64,000 bases of DNA from Aurelia coerulea (taxonomy: Eukaryota > Cnidaria > Scyphozoa > Semaeostomeae > Ulmaridae): the NCBI GenBank assembly GCA_039566865.1, contig CM076948.1:14829001-14893000 (forward strand). Reading direction: 5' to 3'. Below the pieces are notes generated by a model. The model saw only the letters and a list, made by a program, of their open reading frames with translations. It had not been told where the DNA came from and did no database searches. The translations under genes were made by a program, and so were the position numbers. Of the stretch, positions 31,008-41,075 are shown in pieces; positions within the stretch are counted from its first letter, which is position 1; every line of letters starts with the position of its first letter.

Positions 31008-34000
31008 ATGCCTATGCCAGCATACCTACCATGCTTAGATTCAATTCGTACAGAGGAAGATGATATGATAGTAGGGTATTTTATTCAAGGCTACACAAAC
31101 CTTGAGATTGTGGCATTCATCAATGATGTACATGGCCAGAACATCAGCCTGTCTACCCTCAAAAGGAGGCTGAGAAATATTGGTTTAAAACGACGCTATG
31201 AAACTGTCCTTACAGACGACGAGTTACGGGAAGTACTATTAAAAGAGCTTGGAGGTAGTGGGTGCTTTGTTGGATATCGAAAGATATGGTCAAGGCTGCG
31301 AAGGAATGGAATCATCGTCAAGCGATCAAGGGTTATGATGCTTCTCAGAGAACTGGATCCTGAAGGTGTAGACTGTAGGAAAAACAAGCGGTTACGCAGA
31401 AGAGCTTACCAAACTAAAGGACCAAATTTCATTTGGCATATAGATGGCCATGACAAGTTGAAGCCCTTTGGGTTTAGTATCCATGCTTGCATTGATGGCT
31501 ATTCCAGAAGACTTATTTGGTTAGAAGTGTCCCCCTCAAATAAGAACCCCGAGGTCATAGGAAGGTTCTATTTGGATGCTGTAGAGCAGCTGGGTGGAGT
31601 TCCACGGAAGATGCGGTCCGATGATGGAACAGAGAATAGTATTGTAGAGGCGCTGCATTTGTTTCTAAGATCTACTCATGATGATGAGGATGTTGTAGTC
31701 CGGTAGCAGAAGGGGGGGTAGTACCACCAAACGAGGTAATTTGTGAGACCAAGTGATTTTGGTCAATTTTGGGGCGTAGAATTCGAATATCGATGTTCTT
31801 TTTGTGGGGGAGGGGCCGTTTTTGAGATATGGGGGTAAATGCCCCCAAAATTGAAGGAAAATGTGTTATTGTTAAGACTCTCAATGTACCCTTTAAAAGT
31901 TCATTTTTAGCTGTAGAACATTGTTAATGGCCCCATCTAGCTCATAAAAGGTACTTTCGAGGTTTCGGATCATTCTGGGGTAACCCTGCCCCCAAATGGG
32001 GGCAACAAAGCAAGATGATTCAAAATTCACTAAAAGTACCTTACCATACCAATTCAGGGGTGTAGAACCCGAATTTCGATGTTATTTTGATGGGAGAGTA
32101 ACTGTTTTTGAAATATAGGGGCAAATGCCCCAAACAGGGGTCAAAGGTCAAAATCTTTTGGTAAAGTTTGATGTTTGTCACCCTAATTAAATCACAAATC
32201 TTACTATCATATTCGTACTAAAATGCTGGTCCATAGCGCTGTTTAGGTTTAAAGTCATCATATTCCTCTCCGAGGCAATGCTGTCCTAAATGTGAGCAAC
32301 CAAGGAAGTCGATTGCTATTTCACTAACAACACATGATCTTATCAATTTAGAGTTATTCTTGGGTGTAGAATCTGAGTTTCGATGTTATGCAGCAATATC
32401 TCTTCCGGTAGAAATATTTTGCATTTTACCCTCACACCATTGATGAACTTGCCACTGGTCGAAAAACGGGAGGAGGAAAACAGGGAGACAAATCTTAAAT
32501 GCAGCCGGGACTTCACTGCTCAAGAGCGCGAAGAACATCTTATATTTTGGATATGGCTGCTAACATCAACGGTATCATGAGAACGCCAGACACATTTATA
32601 AAACAGTATTTCTTGTGACGAAGATAAATTTGGCATATGAACTCCCGATATTCGTATTCCTGCTGACATTAACAAATTTTTAGAAATAATGGAAGGAAAG
32701 AAATAATTTCAAGGCCGATGAAACATGTATGGCTTGAAACCAGTCATTAACTCATTGGACGCTCACTTTTATGGCATGAGATATGTCCTGTATAAAGGCC
32801 AAGAATGGAACATTGATTGATGTGTGAAAGAAATTGAGCATGATCACGAAAAAACAAATGCCACAGAAGCTTTCCTCCACGACGAAAAAGCATTTGACTC
32901 GTGAAATTGTCTGTTGACTCCACAGAATATGGGGCATAGGAACTAAAAAGCTATTGTTTATATCCTTGGCAAGGTGCATAACCCTCCCTTCTCTAACGAG
33001 CCCCCTCTCGGGTTTCCAAAATTACACAAGCCTCCCGTGTATTCTTTGCAAGAGCTTTTACGGTATTCTTCGTAAAGGAAAACAGTTTTGGTGGATACAT
33101 ATGAAAGGTACATTTCTTGTTCGCTGTTTAGGGAACAGTCAAGCAAGATATAATATCTGACCAGAGCTGGATGGATTGGCACTTCTTTTAGGTAGAAGTT
33201 TGAAAGAAAGCAGCAGTATTCATCAAACAAAGTGATGAAAAATATATTTAGGAGATTGAAAGAATATGAAAATGGCATTGACTTGTCTCTCCTTCCACCA
33301 TACCAGACAGCAAATTTTGTTACAAAATATGGTGAAATGCATCAAATCCTGATCGCAAGGTTATCCCTAGGCTGATTACCAGATATAATGATAAAATTGG
33401 ACAGAGGAAGTGTATTCAGAACAGATACATTGGCATTGGCATAAGAGTTGGGTGGCTGGGGTGTGCTGCATAGCCCCTCTAATCAGGCAAAAGTTATTTC
33501 ACTTCAGGCGCGATTCAAGCACTATTAAAGCAACGAAGCCATCATATTGGGCACTATCCATGAAATAAGCCAATCTAAACATTAGGCTGCACCTAAGTCC
33601 AGGAAAGGATAGCAGAGTTGCTGATTAATGCCAGCAATGGAAGAGATGGTCGAGAATAGTGACAATATCTTAAGTTCTGATTTGTTAGCCCATTGCTAGT
33701 TCCTTTGGATTTAGGATTTGCATCCGAATCTTTTGCTCACCGATCGGCAGGCAATTGCATCCGAATTTGACATGTAAGGAAGGATTCCAAACGGAAAAGT
33801 CTCAACGAAAGATGCAAATCACAATAATGCAGCCGAAAGTGCAAACGGGCACACCACCATTGTTATCCTTTACAAGAGAGCATCATGAATAGATTCGCGT
33901 AATTTCATTGGATGATTTAATGGTAAGCCATCGTCCTAATGTCTTTGAAGTGTGGATTTGGATGCGAATTCGAAGTGCAAGGGAACTGGAAATTGGCCAT

Positions 34001-35564
34001 AAATGTAAAAAATAGAGTAACATGAACTTGCGGTAATTACAGAATTTGTTTATTACTGAACTGGTCTATTAACGATCCATTCAACATGTTGCAACTGAGC
34101 CTCTTTATAGGATCATGGCTCAGGGCACCATCCAATGTTTCCCTTGATTGAAAGGAACCATAGGTAGGTATGAAGTTTGAACCGTAAACACAGTAGGACC
34201 AAACAAGGCTCTCTGTTGCAATGTTACTGTCGGAAATTCATAGGATGAGGCACTTCGACCATGAAGTGGACACAGATAATCTCTCTCATTGCCCCCAAAT
34301 TCGGGGTAACATTTCGGGGTTAGAAGAAGGTAACAACCTGAAAAAATAGATTAAGCTATTGCTATTCATGAATTTACTGATCCCAAATTCCATTTCCCAT
34401 AGCTGAAGATCAAAATGTTTATGCTTTGAGTGAGGCGTTCAACAACAACAAACTTTACCCCATTTTTAAGGCAGTCGCCGCTATATTTGAAAAGCTCCCT
34501 TTTCCTGTTAAAATAACATCTTTCTATGAGAATCATTACAAGATTTGAAATGACAAGCACCAAAGGTTACCAAAAGAGTTTGACCTTTGACCCCTATTTG
34601 GGGGCATTTGCCCCTATATTTCATAAACTGTTCCTCTCCCATCAAAATAACATCGAAATTCGGGTTCTACACCCCTGAATTGGTATGGTAAGGTACTTTT
34701 AGTGAATTTTGAATCATCTTGCTTTGTTGCCCCCATTTGGGGGCAGGGTTACCCCAGAATGATCCGAATCCTCGAAAATACCTTTTATGAGCTAGATGGG
34801 GCCATTATCAATGTTCTAAAGCTAAAAATGAACTTTTAAAGGGGTACATCGAGAGTCTTAATAATAACACATTTTCCTTCAATTTTGGGGGCATTTACCC
34901 CCATATCTCAAAAACGGCCCCTCCCCCACAAAAAGAACATCGATATTCGAATTCTACGCCCCAAAATTGACCAAAATCACTTGGTCTCACAAATTACCTC
35001 GTTTGGTGGTACTACCCCCCCTTCTGCTACCGGACTATTGGCTTTGGATGCTTCTCTATCGGAAGATCTACTTCAAATCAGCGAATAGAAGCCTACTGGT
35101 CGCATCTGATAAAGGATAGCCCTGGGTGGTGGCGAAATTTCTTCACTGATCTACGTGATTTGAACTTATTCATTGATTCAGATCCTGTTCATTTGGAATG
35201 CATACGATTTTGTTTCATGGACTTGTTGCGAAAAGAACTTGACACCGTTGCTGATCTTTGGAATCAGCATATCATCTCTTCAAGTAAATATGGAAACAGC
35301 AGTGGCCCAAGAGGGCGTCCAGACTGTATGTTTTTTCTGCCTCATCTGTATGATACACATGACTATATGCAAGATATTACGGCTGTATTGGTTGATGAAT
35401 TCTATGGCGTTACAATTACGCAAAATGATTACAGCCAAGAATTTGAAGAATTTGTAAATATTGTCATGGGAGAAGAAATCGTTTGCAGACCAAGGGATGT
35501 TAAAGAGGGGCTTGAACTTTACCTGAGGCTTCTAACAGAAATAGAAGCATCAAAACAAACATAG
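31008..35564 (+). pseudogene. DDE integrase-like transposase gene, split by a 3.3-kb insertion
   Basis: ATG at 31008 (MPMPAYLPCLDSIRTEEDD). The N-terminal 120 residues look like two helix-turn-helix units (GYTNLEIVAFIND; STLKRRLRNIGLKRR). The catalytic core follows: FIWHIDGHDKLKPFGF (first Asp), SIHACIDGYSRRLIWLEV, and PRKMRSDDGTENSIVEALHLF (second Asp). Codon 230 is then cut at 31697. Coding resumes at about 35040 with STSNQRIEAYWSHLIK (Glu) and ends at 35564, giving about 404 residues in all. This D,D,E order is that of integrase-core (rve-like) proteins common in fish and invertebrate genomes; whether it is Repbase IS3EU or another group I cannot settle. Removing the insert leaves a frame offset of two bases, so the gene is doubly broken. 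Confidence 0.8.
31698..35035. mobile_element. 3.3-kb element with about 470-bp inverted termini, TA target
   Basis: GTCCGGTAGCAGAAGGGGGG at the left is inverted at the right. The two arms (31698 to about 32170 and about 34565-35035) match almost base for base, including a GGGGGCA/TGCCCCC-rich stretch. TA flanks at 31696-31697 and 35036-35037 fit a TA duplication. The interior (32170-34565) has no open frame of note. Phrases such as VINSLDAHFYGMRYVLYKG and EYENGIDLSLLPPYQT can be read between stops near 32740-33300 and may be a dead transposase that I do not recognise. High arm identity suggests recent insertion. Confidence 0.85.
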
Positions 35565-36721
35565 ACTTTCTCTAACCGTAGTGGGATATTTCCCCGATAT
35601 TTCATTCAAAGTGCTGGTCAGAAAATTAAAATACTATATGACCAATATTTTTTCTACCGCTTCATCTCTTCCAACATACGTCATACAGTACTAGTGCCAG
35701 ATGAAATACAGTACGGGTCTCGCATATAAGAAGCAACCTTTTCAATTTCAGGTCTGACATGTTTCTTATAAATTATAGAGTGAGGTAAAATTCAAATCAG
35801 AGCAAAGTTTCTTATTAGAAAAATCATTCACTATCGATCAACTACTCAGACCCAAGCGTTATGATTGTCATGATAAGTGTATCATTTGATTTGCACTGTA
35901 AATCTTCACTTCCAGGAAATGCTATAATTATTCCAGGGAGGTGTTTTGTGCTTTGTTTTTTAAAATAAGAAACACATTTTTTTAGACCTGTACTAGTTTC
36001 TTATAAAATGGGATATTATTTTGAAAATCAGGGTCTGACTCAACAGTTGTCTGTTTTTCGATATTACCACCTCAGCCTCATTCCATAACGACCCTGAGTT
36101 ACATCGCATTGTTGTTGTTGTTGTCACTGCACGGAGGTACTTGTTGCCATAGAAACAGTGCTACCACTCGTAGGGGAATTCCCCTACAGAGGGGGACATA
36201 TGCTTTGGTAGGTTGTAGGGGAAACCTACGGGGAAAATGAGGGTTTGTAGGGGGATTTTGTTCAATAAGGCCAGTTTTCAACAACTTTGGAAAATAGCAA
36301 TAGAAACAGGTAACAGAACAATAGGATGAGGATTGGTCCATATGTCAACAATCGTCAGATTTTCTTCCATGCTCTTGGGATCTCAAGATTGAATGAGGCT
36401 CTCTGAAATCGTTATAGTCCAAAATGAATCTTCTGAGATCGACAAGTGCTAATTGTGTCATTATCAACTCAAAATCACGGCTTTTGTGTACGAAAACTGG
36501 TGAAAATGTAGGGGAATTTGCAACAATGTAGGGAAATGTAGGGGAAATAGATAAATTTAGCGTGGGGGGCTGTAGGGGAAAATCGCATGCGCAGTAGGTG
36601 GAAATTGCAAGGTAGTAGACGATTAAGCATTTCAGTTAAATTTGAGTTCTGGTTGCCTTTTTGGGTTACTTTGCTGGACAAAGGTAGAACCACTTGGGTG
36701 GACTTTGCAATCTAATGTACT
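35565..36721. other. Unassigned interior of the 10.5-kb element
   Basis: No gene supported. GTAGGGGAA-type motifs recur at 36170-36600, including a GTAGGGGAATTCCCCTAC palindrome near 36171-36188. TTTCTTATA/AGAAAC repeats recur at 35760-36005. Confidence 0.45.
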
Positions 36722-36848
36722 CAGGGGCGGTGCCAGGCCTGAAAAAGTGGGATGGACACGTTACAAAATTGTATGCCAAAAGAAATTGTATGACCTCATT
36801 TTTGTTTAAGAACAACAACGGTATTTCCACCCCCTGGTGCCGCCCTTG
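36722..36848. mobile_element. 127-bp hAT-like MITE with 8-bp TSD AATGTACT
   Basis: Ends CAGGGGCGGTGCCAGG and CCTGGTGCCGCCCTTG. AATGTACT stands at 36714-36721 and 36849-36856. CAGGG-type ends with an 8-bp TSD indicate hAT mobilisation. No coding capacity. Confidence 0.92.
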
Positions 36849-37051
36849 AATGTACTCCTTGTGGGCCCTGTCAATGTGGAGAAGTATGATCACAGATTAT
36901 CATCAGATAAAGTCGGTTTAGGTACTGAATGTCAAATCAAACATTACAAGCGAACTAATTTCCAGTGTGACATAAATCTTATGGTAGTAACCAACTCAGA
37001 AGGGGGGGGGGGGCACTTGGTAGGCTTTTCCTTCACAAGGTCAGTTTGATA

Positions 37052-37470
37052 TACCGTAAAAGCTCTGGGGGCTTACTTAATTTTGGCCACTTTTTAGTCA
37101 TTTTTGCGCAACATTTTGCGGTTTAAACATACAATTTTACAAGTTAAATACACAAATTTGACAAAGTCTTACTTGAAAACCAGTGGCGGACACTTTGCTA
37201 AATATTGGGGGGGGGGGGGGCAAAGCTATTTGGTTAAAAAGCATTGTTTGTTTCTATTGTTTTTGAACAAAAGATCTTTGTCCTAGCCAACATTGGGGGG
37301 GGGTGATCACACCCCCTTGCCCCCCAGGTGTCCGCCACTGCTCAAAACACATCAAAATTAACATGCAAACTTATTCAGCTCAATAAATGGAGAATCTTTG
37401 GTAACATCTGGAGTTTGAAATAAGTGGGGGCACTTAATAGAGAGAGGGGCTTAACAGAGCTTTTACCGTA
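37052..37470. mobile_element. 419-bp TIR element with 6-bp TSD TTGATA
   Basis: Ends TACCGTAAAAGCTCTG and CAGAGCTTTTACCGTA; TTGATA stands at 37046-37051 and 37471-37476. GCACTTAATAGA and GGGGGCTTA motifs near both ends are also inverted. It carries a nested hAT MITE (37181-37340). Confidence 0.85.
37181..37340. mobile_element. 160-bp hAT-like MITE nested in 37052-37470
   Basis: Ends CAGTGGCGGACAC and GTGTCCGCCACTG, with a poly-G run inside. The flanks TTGAAAAC and CTCAAAAC match at six of eight positions, a worn 8-bp TSD. Confidence 0.82.
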
Positions 37471-37476
37471 TTGATA

Positions 37477-38654
37477 AGCATATTTCAGACTATGAAAGTT
37501 TCAGGAAATTATTAAAAAACAGTGAAGATTTGCTCAGCAACCTCTTGTCCTCTCATAGAACATACATTGAATAACTTCACACTGCATATTGCAGCAAGAT
37601 TAGATGATACCATGATTTGTTGCTAATATTTGTGGCAATAACTGGTACATTTTGGTCAGTTAAAAATCTTTTGGACTGAACCTATGCAAAAAGCTTCTGA
37701 TGCCCCCTCCCTGAGATATAATGGTTGAAAACATGAACAAAACTAGATGCATCATGCACAACAACAAAATACAGCTGAAAACAAAACAATTCATACAAGA
37801 ATGGAAATTAATCTGAACCTAATCTCTCTGGGAGCTCTAAGAATAGCAATTCTTTAAATAAAAAAAAAATGCTGATGTGGCAACATTAACTTGCACGCTA
37901 CTCTTGTTTTTATCTACTAGGTCCTAATGTTGACTTCACCCACAGTGAAACAGTTTAATAGAACAATCTCTGAGTTATATAACAATTTATTAAGGTATTT
38001 TCAAGTAAGGAATTATCTGTGGCCCAAAGTTTCTGTTAAAGGTGGATAAAACCTTCATCAATTTCAGGAAACAAAAAGCATTTGATAAAGCCAGAACGCT
38101 AGATCCTATCATAAGGGAATCTTTTATTCCTTGGAGTAAAAATGTGTGGAGATATCCTGTGTCAAATCTATGAAGTTCTCTTGACTAAAGTTTCCTGCAA
38201 ATATGAGACAATCACAAGCAAATCTCCCATGGCAGTAAGATTCTCCAGAATATCTAAATGTAGTCTTTACATTAAAGATTTTGAGATTTTGATGCCTTTT
38301 CCTCCAATATTCTCACATATATAGAATGGAGTAGGTCAACTGGGGGGGGGGCTAAAAATGGGTAAGCTATGGTAAAATGGGGCAGATGAACAATGTGAAT
38401 GAGTTATTTTCAAACCCTATTTCACAGAAGATTTTCAACAGCTACAACTGCTTGAACTACCCTCTTTGACCTATTTAATGTTAATTTATCAAGTTTACCA
38501 TTTTCTGAGGCCAATAATCCCCATTTTACTGCAGTCTGTACACATTTTACCCATGCAGACCCTCCCAATTCCTGGGTAATTTGAAAACGATACATATATA
38601 TCTTAATCATTTTACTGTCTAGTGAGTCAATACCTGTGGGATGAGATAAGAATT
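37477..38654. other. Unassigned interior, 3' side of the HECT gene
   Basis: AT-rich sequence with a G11 run at about 38341. On the minus strand it lies downstream of the HECT stop at 38655 and would hold its 3' UTR; AATAAA-like signals on minus (TTTATT on plus near 38124) are present but weak. No other gene seen. Confidence 0.45.
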
Positions 38655-40505
38655 TCACAGAATGTCCATTTCCCATCCGTTCTCCTTGTTCAGAATGTTT
38701 GTAAATTCTTCTCGCAGCTCTACATAATTGCTATAAGTGGAAGGAAGTTCTAAAACCGGTCCACATGTGTGTGCAATTGGCCTGGAACTGAGACCTTCAT
38801 TCCTTGTGAAAATTACCTCCAATTTATCTTCCATCATAACATCTGTTGCAGTTGTGAAGAGCAAAAACTTGACAAGTTTTCCTGCATCTAAGCCTCTCAC
38901 AAATCGTTGAAGATACTTGTAAGCATCCCTTTCACCATCATTCTGAGGTGTGGCGGTCATGTTGCTGAGGACTTTCTTTACAGTTGGTCTTAGCTTTTCA
39001 TAAAATGATTGCAGAGCTCCAATACTGCTGAATTCAGCACTGGACTTCAGTTCTTGGACAATATCCTGCCATGCACCTATCATCAAATGTGGCTTAGAAA
39101 TCAATTCCTGCTTTGCTATTTCCAAAATAACTTTATTCACATTATCCTTTGTGACCATGGTATACACATTGAACCTTTCAAGGAATTCATCTAGCTCTTC
39201 TTCACTCTCTGCAATATTGTCTGATCTCAATACCTTATCAATCAGCTCCTCTTCCATGGGTGATAGGTATCTTTTTAATGACTGTAACAGCATTTCATCT
39301 GGAACCTGATTGCCAAATAAAGTAAAGCAAAGATATGCTTGTGACAGGAAGAGTGGAAAATAAGAAGCTGTCTTAAATCCAACCACAAGAATTCTGGCAA
39401 TTGATTCATACTCGGAAATAAAGTGATCATGCCTGACAAATGGCACTCTTTCCCGTTCTCCTATGGTCATAGAATTTGAGAACTCAAGCCAGAAGTAACT
39501 GAACACTTCTCTATAAACTCCATCACCTGCTCCTTGCTCTGGATTTCCCCTCTTGTCAATGATGCTAAATATCAAGTGAGATGTCAAAACTGATGGATCT
39601 TTGAAATGTTCAATCATATCCGATTTTATTCTGGAGCGATGAACTGTCAAAAGCTTAATGGGCTGCCTTTGCTGCAGATTACTTTCAGATGTTGACATTG
39701 ATTGTGTTGCTGATCCGGTAGGCTCTTCAGCCAATTGCCTTACATTTGTCTGACTTTGGGATATTTCAGTTTCTTCGTTTGTTGATATGATTGGTTCTGC
39801 AGATGTTTGAATCCCATTGAAGGTGTTATCTGCTTCAGAAGTTGGTTGACTCCCATAAGAGATGTTCTCTGCCTCAATTGTGGAGTCAACAATTTTTTCC
39901 AATGTTTCTGTAGCTCCAAACACCTCTATGCGTCTAGCACGAACGTCTTGCAGATTGAGAGCAGCAGCTGCAGGTTGGGGGGATGTAGGGGGTACACTTA
40001 GAATGTCTGCTTGAAGTGACTTCTGAAATTCTTCATCCTGCCAGCACCTTAAACAGAAACTTCCCTGTTCATAGGAGCAGCTGCAAACTTGACAAATCAG
40101 CAAAGTATTAGTGGGAAATGAGCTTGAGGATGGGGCAACAACTGTGTGCTGAGAGGAAGCAGCTTCTTCCAGATCCACTACATTATTGGGTTGTTTGATG
40201 GCTGCTTGAAGTGGTTGAAGTGTAGCTGATGTGGCAGTGCTAGCATTGGCTGAAGACCGTAGTCCCTCACACAAGGACCATGGCTTTGATCTTAAGTATA
40301 GATATGTAGTGGATGGATAGAGACCATTTGCATCGAGGTACTTATGCAATGTTCCATCATCAGGAAAGTGATCAATTTCTTTCTGTGTTGCATCACAGAC
40401 CTCTAATCTCATGTCCAAAACATTTCCGGCAAAGCCACTCTCTCCACCTGGGAAAAATATGTCAGAAGCTTTTCGTAGGACATCCTCTATGGTTAATGGA
40501 TCCAT
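38655..40505 (-). CDS. HECT-type E3 ubiquitin ligase-like protein, transposon-borne
   Basis: One uninterrupted 616-codon frame from ATG at 40505 to a stop at 38655. Residues 1-76 (MDPLTIEDVL… YLYLRSKPW) read like a small ubiquitin-like fold. Residues 138-154 form a Cys cluster (CQVCSCSYEQGSFCLRC), followed by DEEFQKSLQADI, similar to a ubiquitin-interacting motif. A Ser/Thr/Gln-rich linker leads to a HECT domain from about residue 284 (HRSRIKSDMIEHF, DKRGNPEQGAGDGVYREVF). It ends with RPIAHTCGPVLELP, so Cys581 is the predicted thioester cysteine in the usual HTC context. HECT enzymes take ubiquitin from an E2 and pass it to substrates; the nearest named relatives are probably G2E3-like. It converges on the integrase-like gene, and its 5' end is about 300 bases from the right subterminal array. 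Intact frame among broken neighbours is notable. Confidence 0.85.
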   Translation of the reverse strand: MDPLTIEDVLRKASDIFFPGGESGFAGNVLDMRLEVCDATQKEIDHFPDDGTLHKYLDANGLYPSTTYLYLRSKPWSLCEGLRSSANASTATSATLQPLQAAIKQPNNVVDLEEAASSQHTVVAPSSSSFPTNTLLICQVCSCSYEQGSFCLRCWQDEEFQKSLQADILSVPPTSPQPAAAALNLQDVRARRIEVFGATETLEKIVDSTIEAENISYGSQPTSEADNTFNGIQTSAEPIISTNEETEISQSQTNVRQLAEEPTGSATQSMSTSESNLQQRQPIKLLTVHRSRIKSDMIEHFKDPSVLTSHLIFSIIDKRGNPEQGAGDGVYREVFSYFWLEFSNSMTIGERERVPFVRHDHFISEYESIARILVVGFKTASYFPLFLSQAYLCFTLFGNQVPDEMLLQSLKRYLSPMEEELIDKVLRSDNIAESEEELDEFLERFNVYTMVTKDNVNKVILEIAKQELISKPHLMIGAWQDIVQELKSSAEFSSIGALQSFYEKLRPTVKKVLSNMTATPQNDGERDAYKYLQRFVRGLDAGKLVKFLLFTTATDVMMEDKLEVIFTRNEGLSSRPIAHTCGPVLELPSTYSNYVELREEFTNILNKENGWEMDIL

Positions 40506-40822
40506 ATCACTATACTGTATGAAACGATTACCGCCGCCATTCTTATTTCTTCTGCCGAACAGGCTCGGATCTCCCTTTTATCCAGTTGAAGTGTATTCAT
40601 CGTATCTGGATCCTGTGATCTTTCCCTCCCTTTTTCCTTTTCTTGCCTCTTTCGTTCTTTCTTATTCTGTCAAGAAGTCCAGATAATCGATTGACTGATC
40701 TGGATTGCTGTGTTTGATTTTGGACAGTTCTTGCTCGCTGTAGAATGGCATCTATCTTGATGTTTCGCGCCAAGATGGAAGGAGAGGCATGTGCTTTGAC
40801 CTCGTTCAGAATCAAAAGCAAA

Positions 40823-41064
40823 ACTACAACTGAACTGCGAAGCAAAAACAATACTGAACTGCCAAAAAGCAAAACTGAACTGCGCTGCCAAAAACCAAAA
40901 CTGAACTGCCAAAAAACTACAACTGAACTGCCAAAAAACAAAACTGAACTGCGAAAAAACAATACTGAACTGCGAAAAAACAATACTGAACTGCGAAAAA
41001 ACAATACTGAACTGCGAAAAAACAATACTGAACTGCGAAAAAACAATACTGAACTGAGCCTTCT
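40823..41064 (-). repeat. Right subterminal tandem array of the 10.5-kb element
   Basis: Eleven or so units of AAAAAACAATACTGAACTGC with variants, the inverse of the array at 30600-30912. The last five units next to the tip are identical. It lies upstream of the HECT ORF and could also hold its promoter; that is inference. Confidence 0.88.
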
Positions 41065-41075
41065 GGGCCATCGTA

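Larger units (their letters stand above)
30592..41075. mobile_element. 10.5-kb TIR transposon carrying integrase-like and HECT genes; TSD GACAC
   Basis: The ends TACGATGGCCCAGAAGGCTC (left) and inverse (right, ending 41075) are followed on each side by tandem arrays of a roughly 20-bp unit (GCAGTTCAGTATTGTTTTTT) in inverted orientation. GACAC stands at 30587-30591 and 41076-41080, and BEL integrase coding is restored when the insert is removed. Inside: a DDE integrase-like gene on plus (31008-35564, itself split) and a HECT ligase-like gene on minus (38655-40505), facing each other. A 4-6 bp TSD is usual for integrase-type recombinases. Without the 3.3-kb nested insert and smaller MITEs the element is about 6.5 kb. 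Confidence 0.88.
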
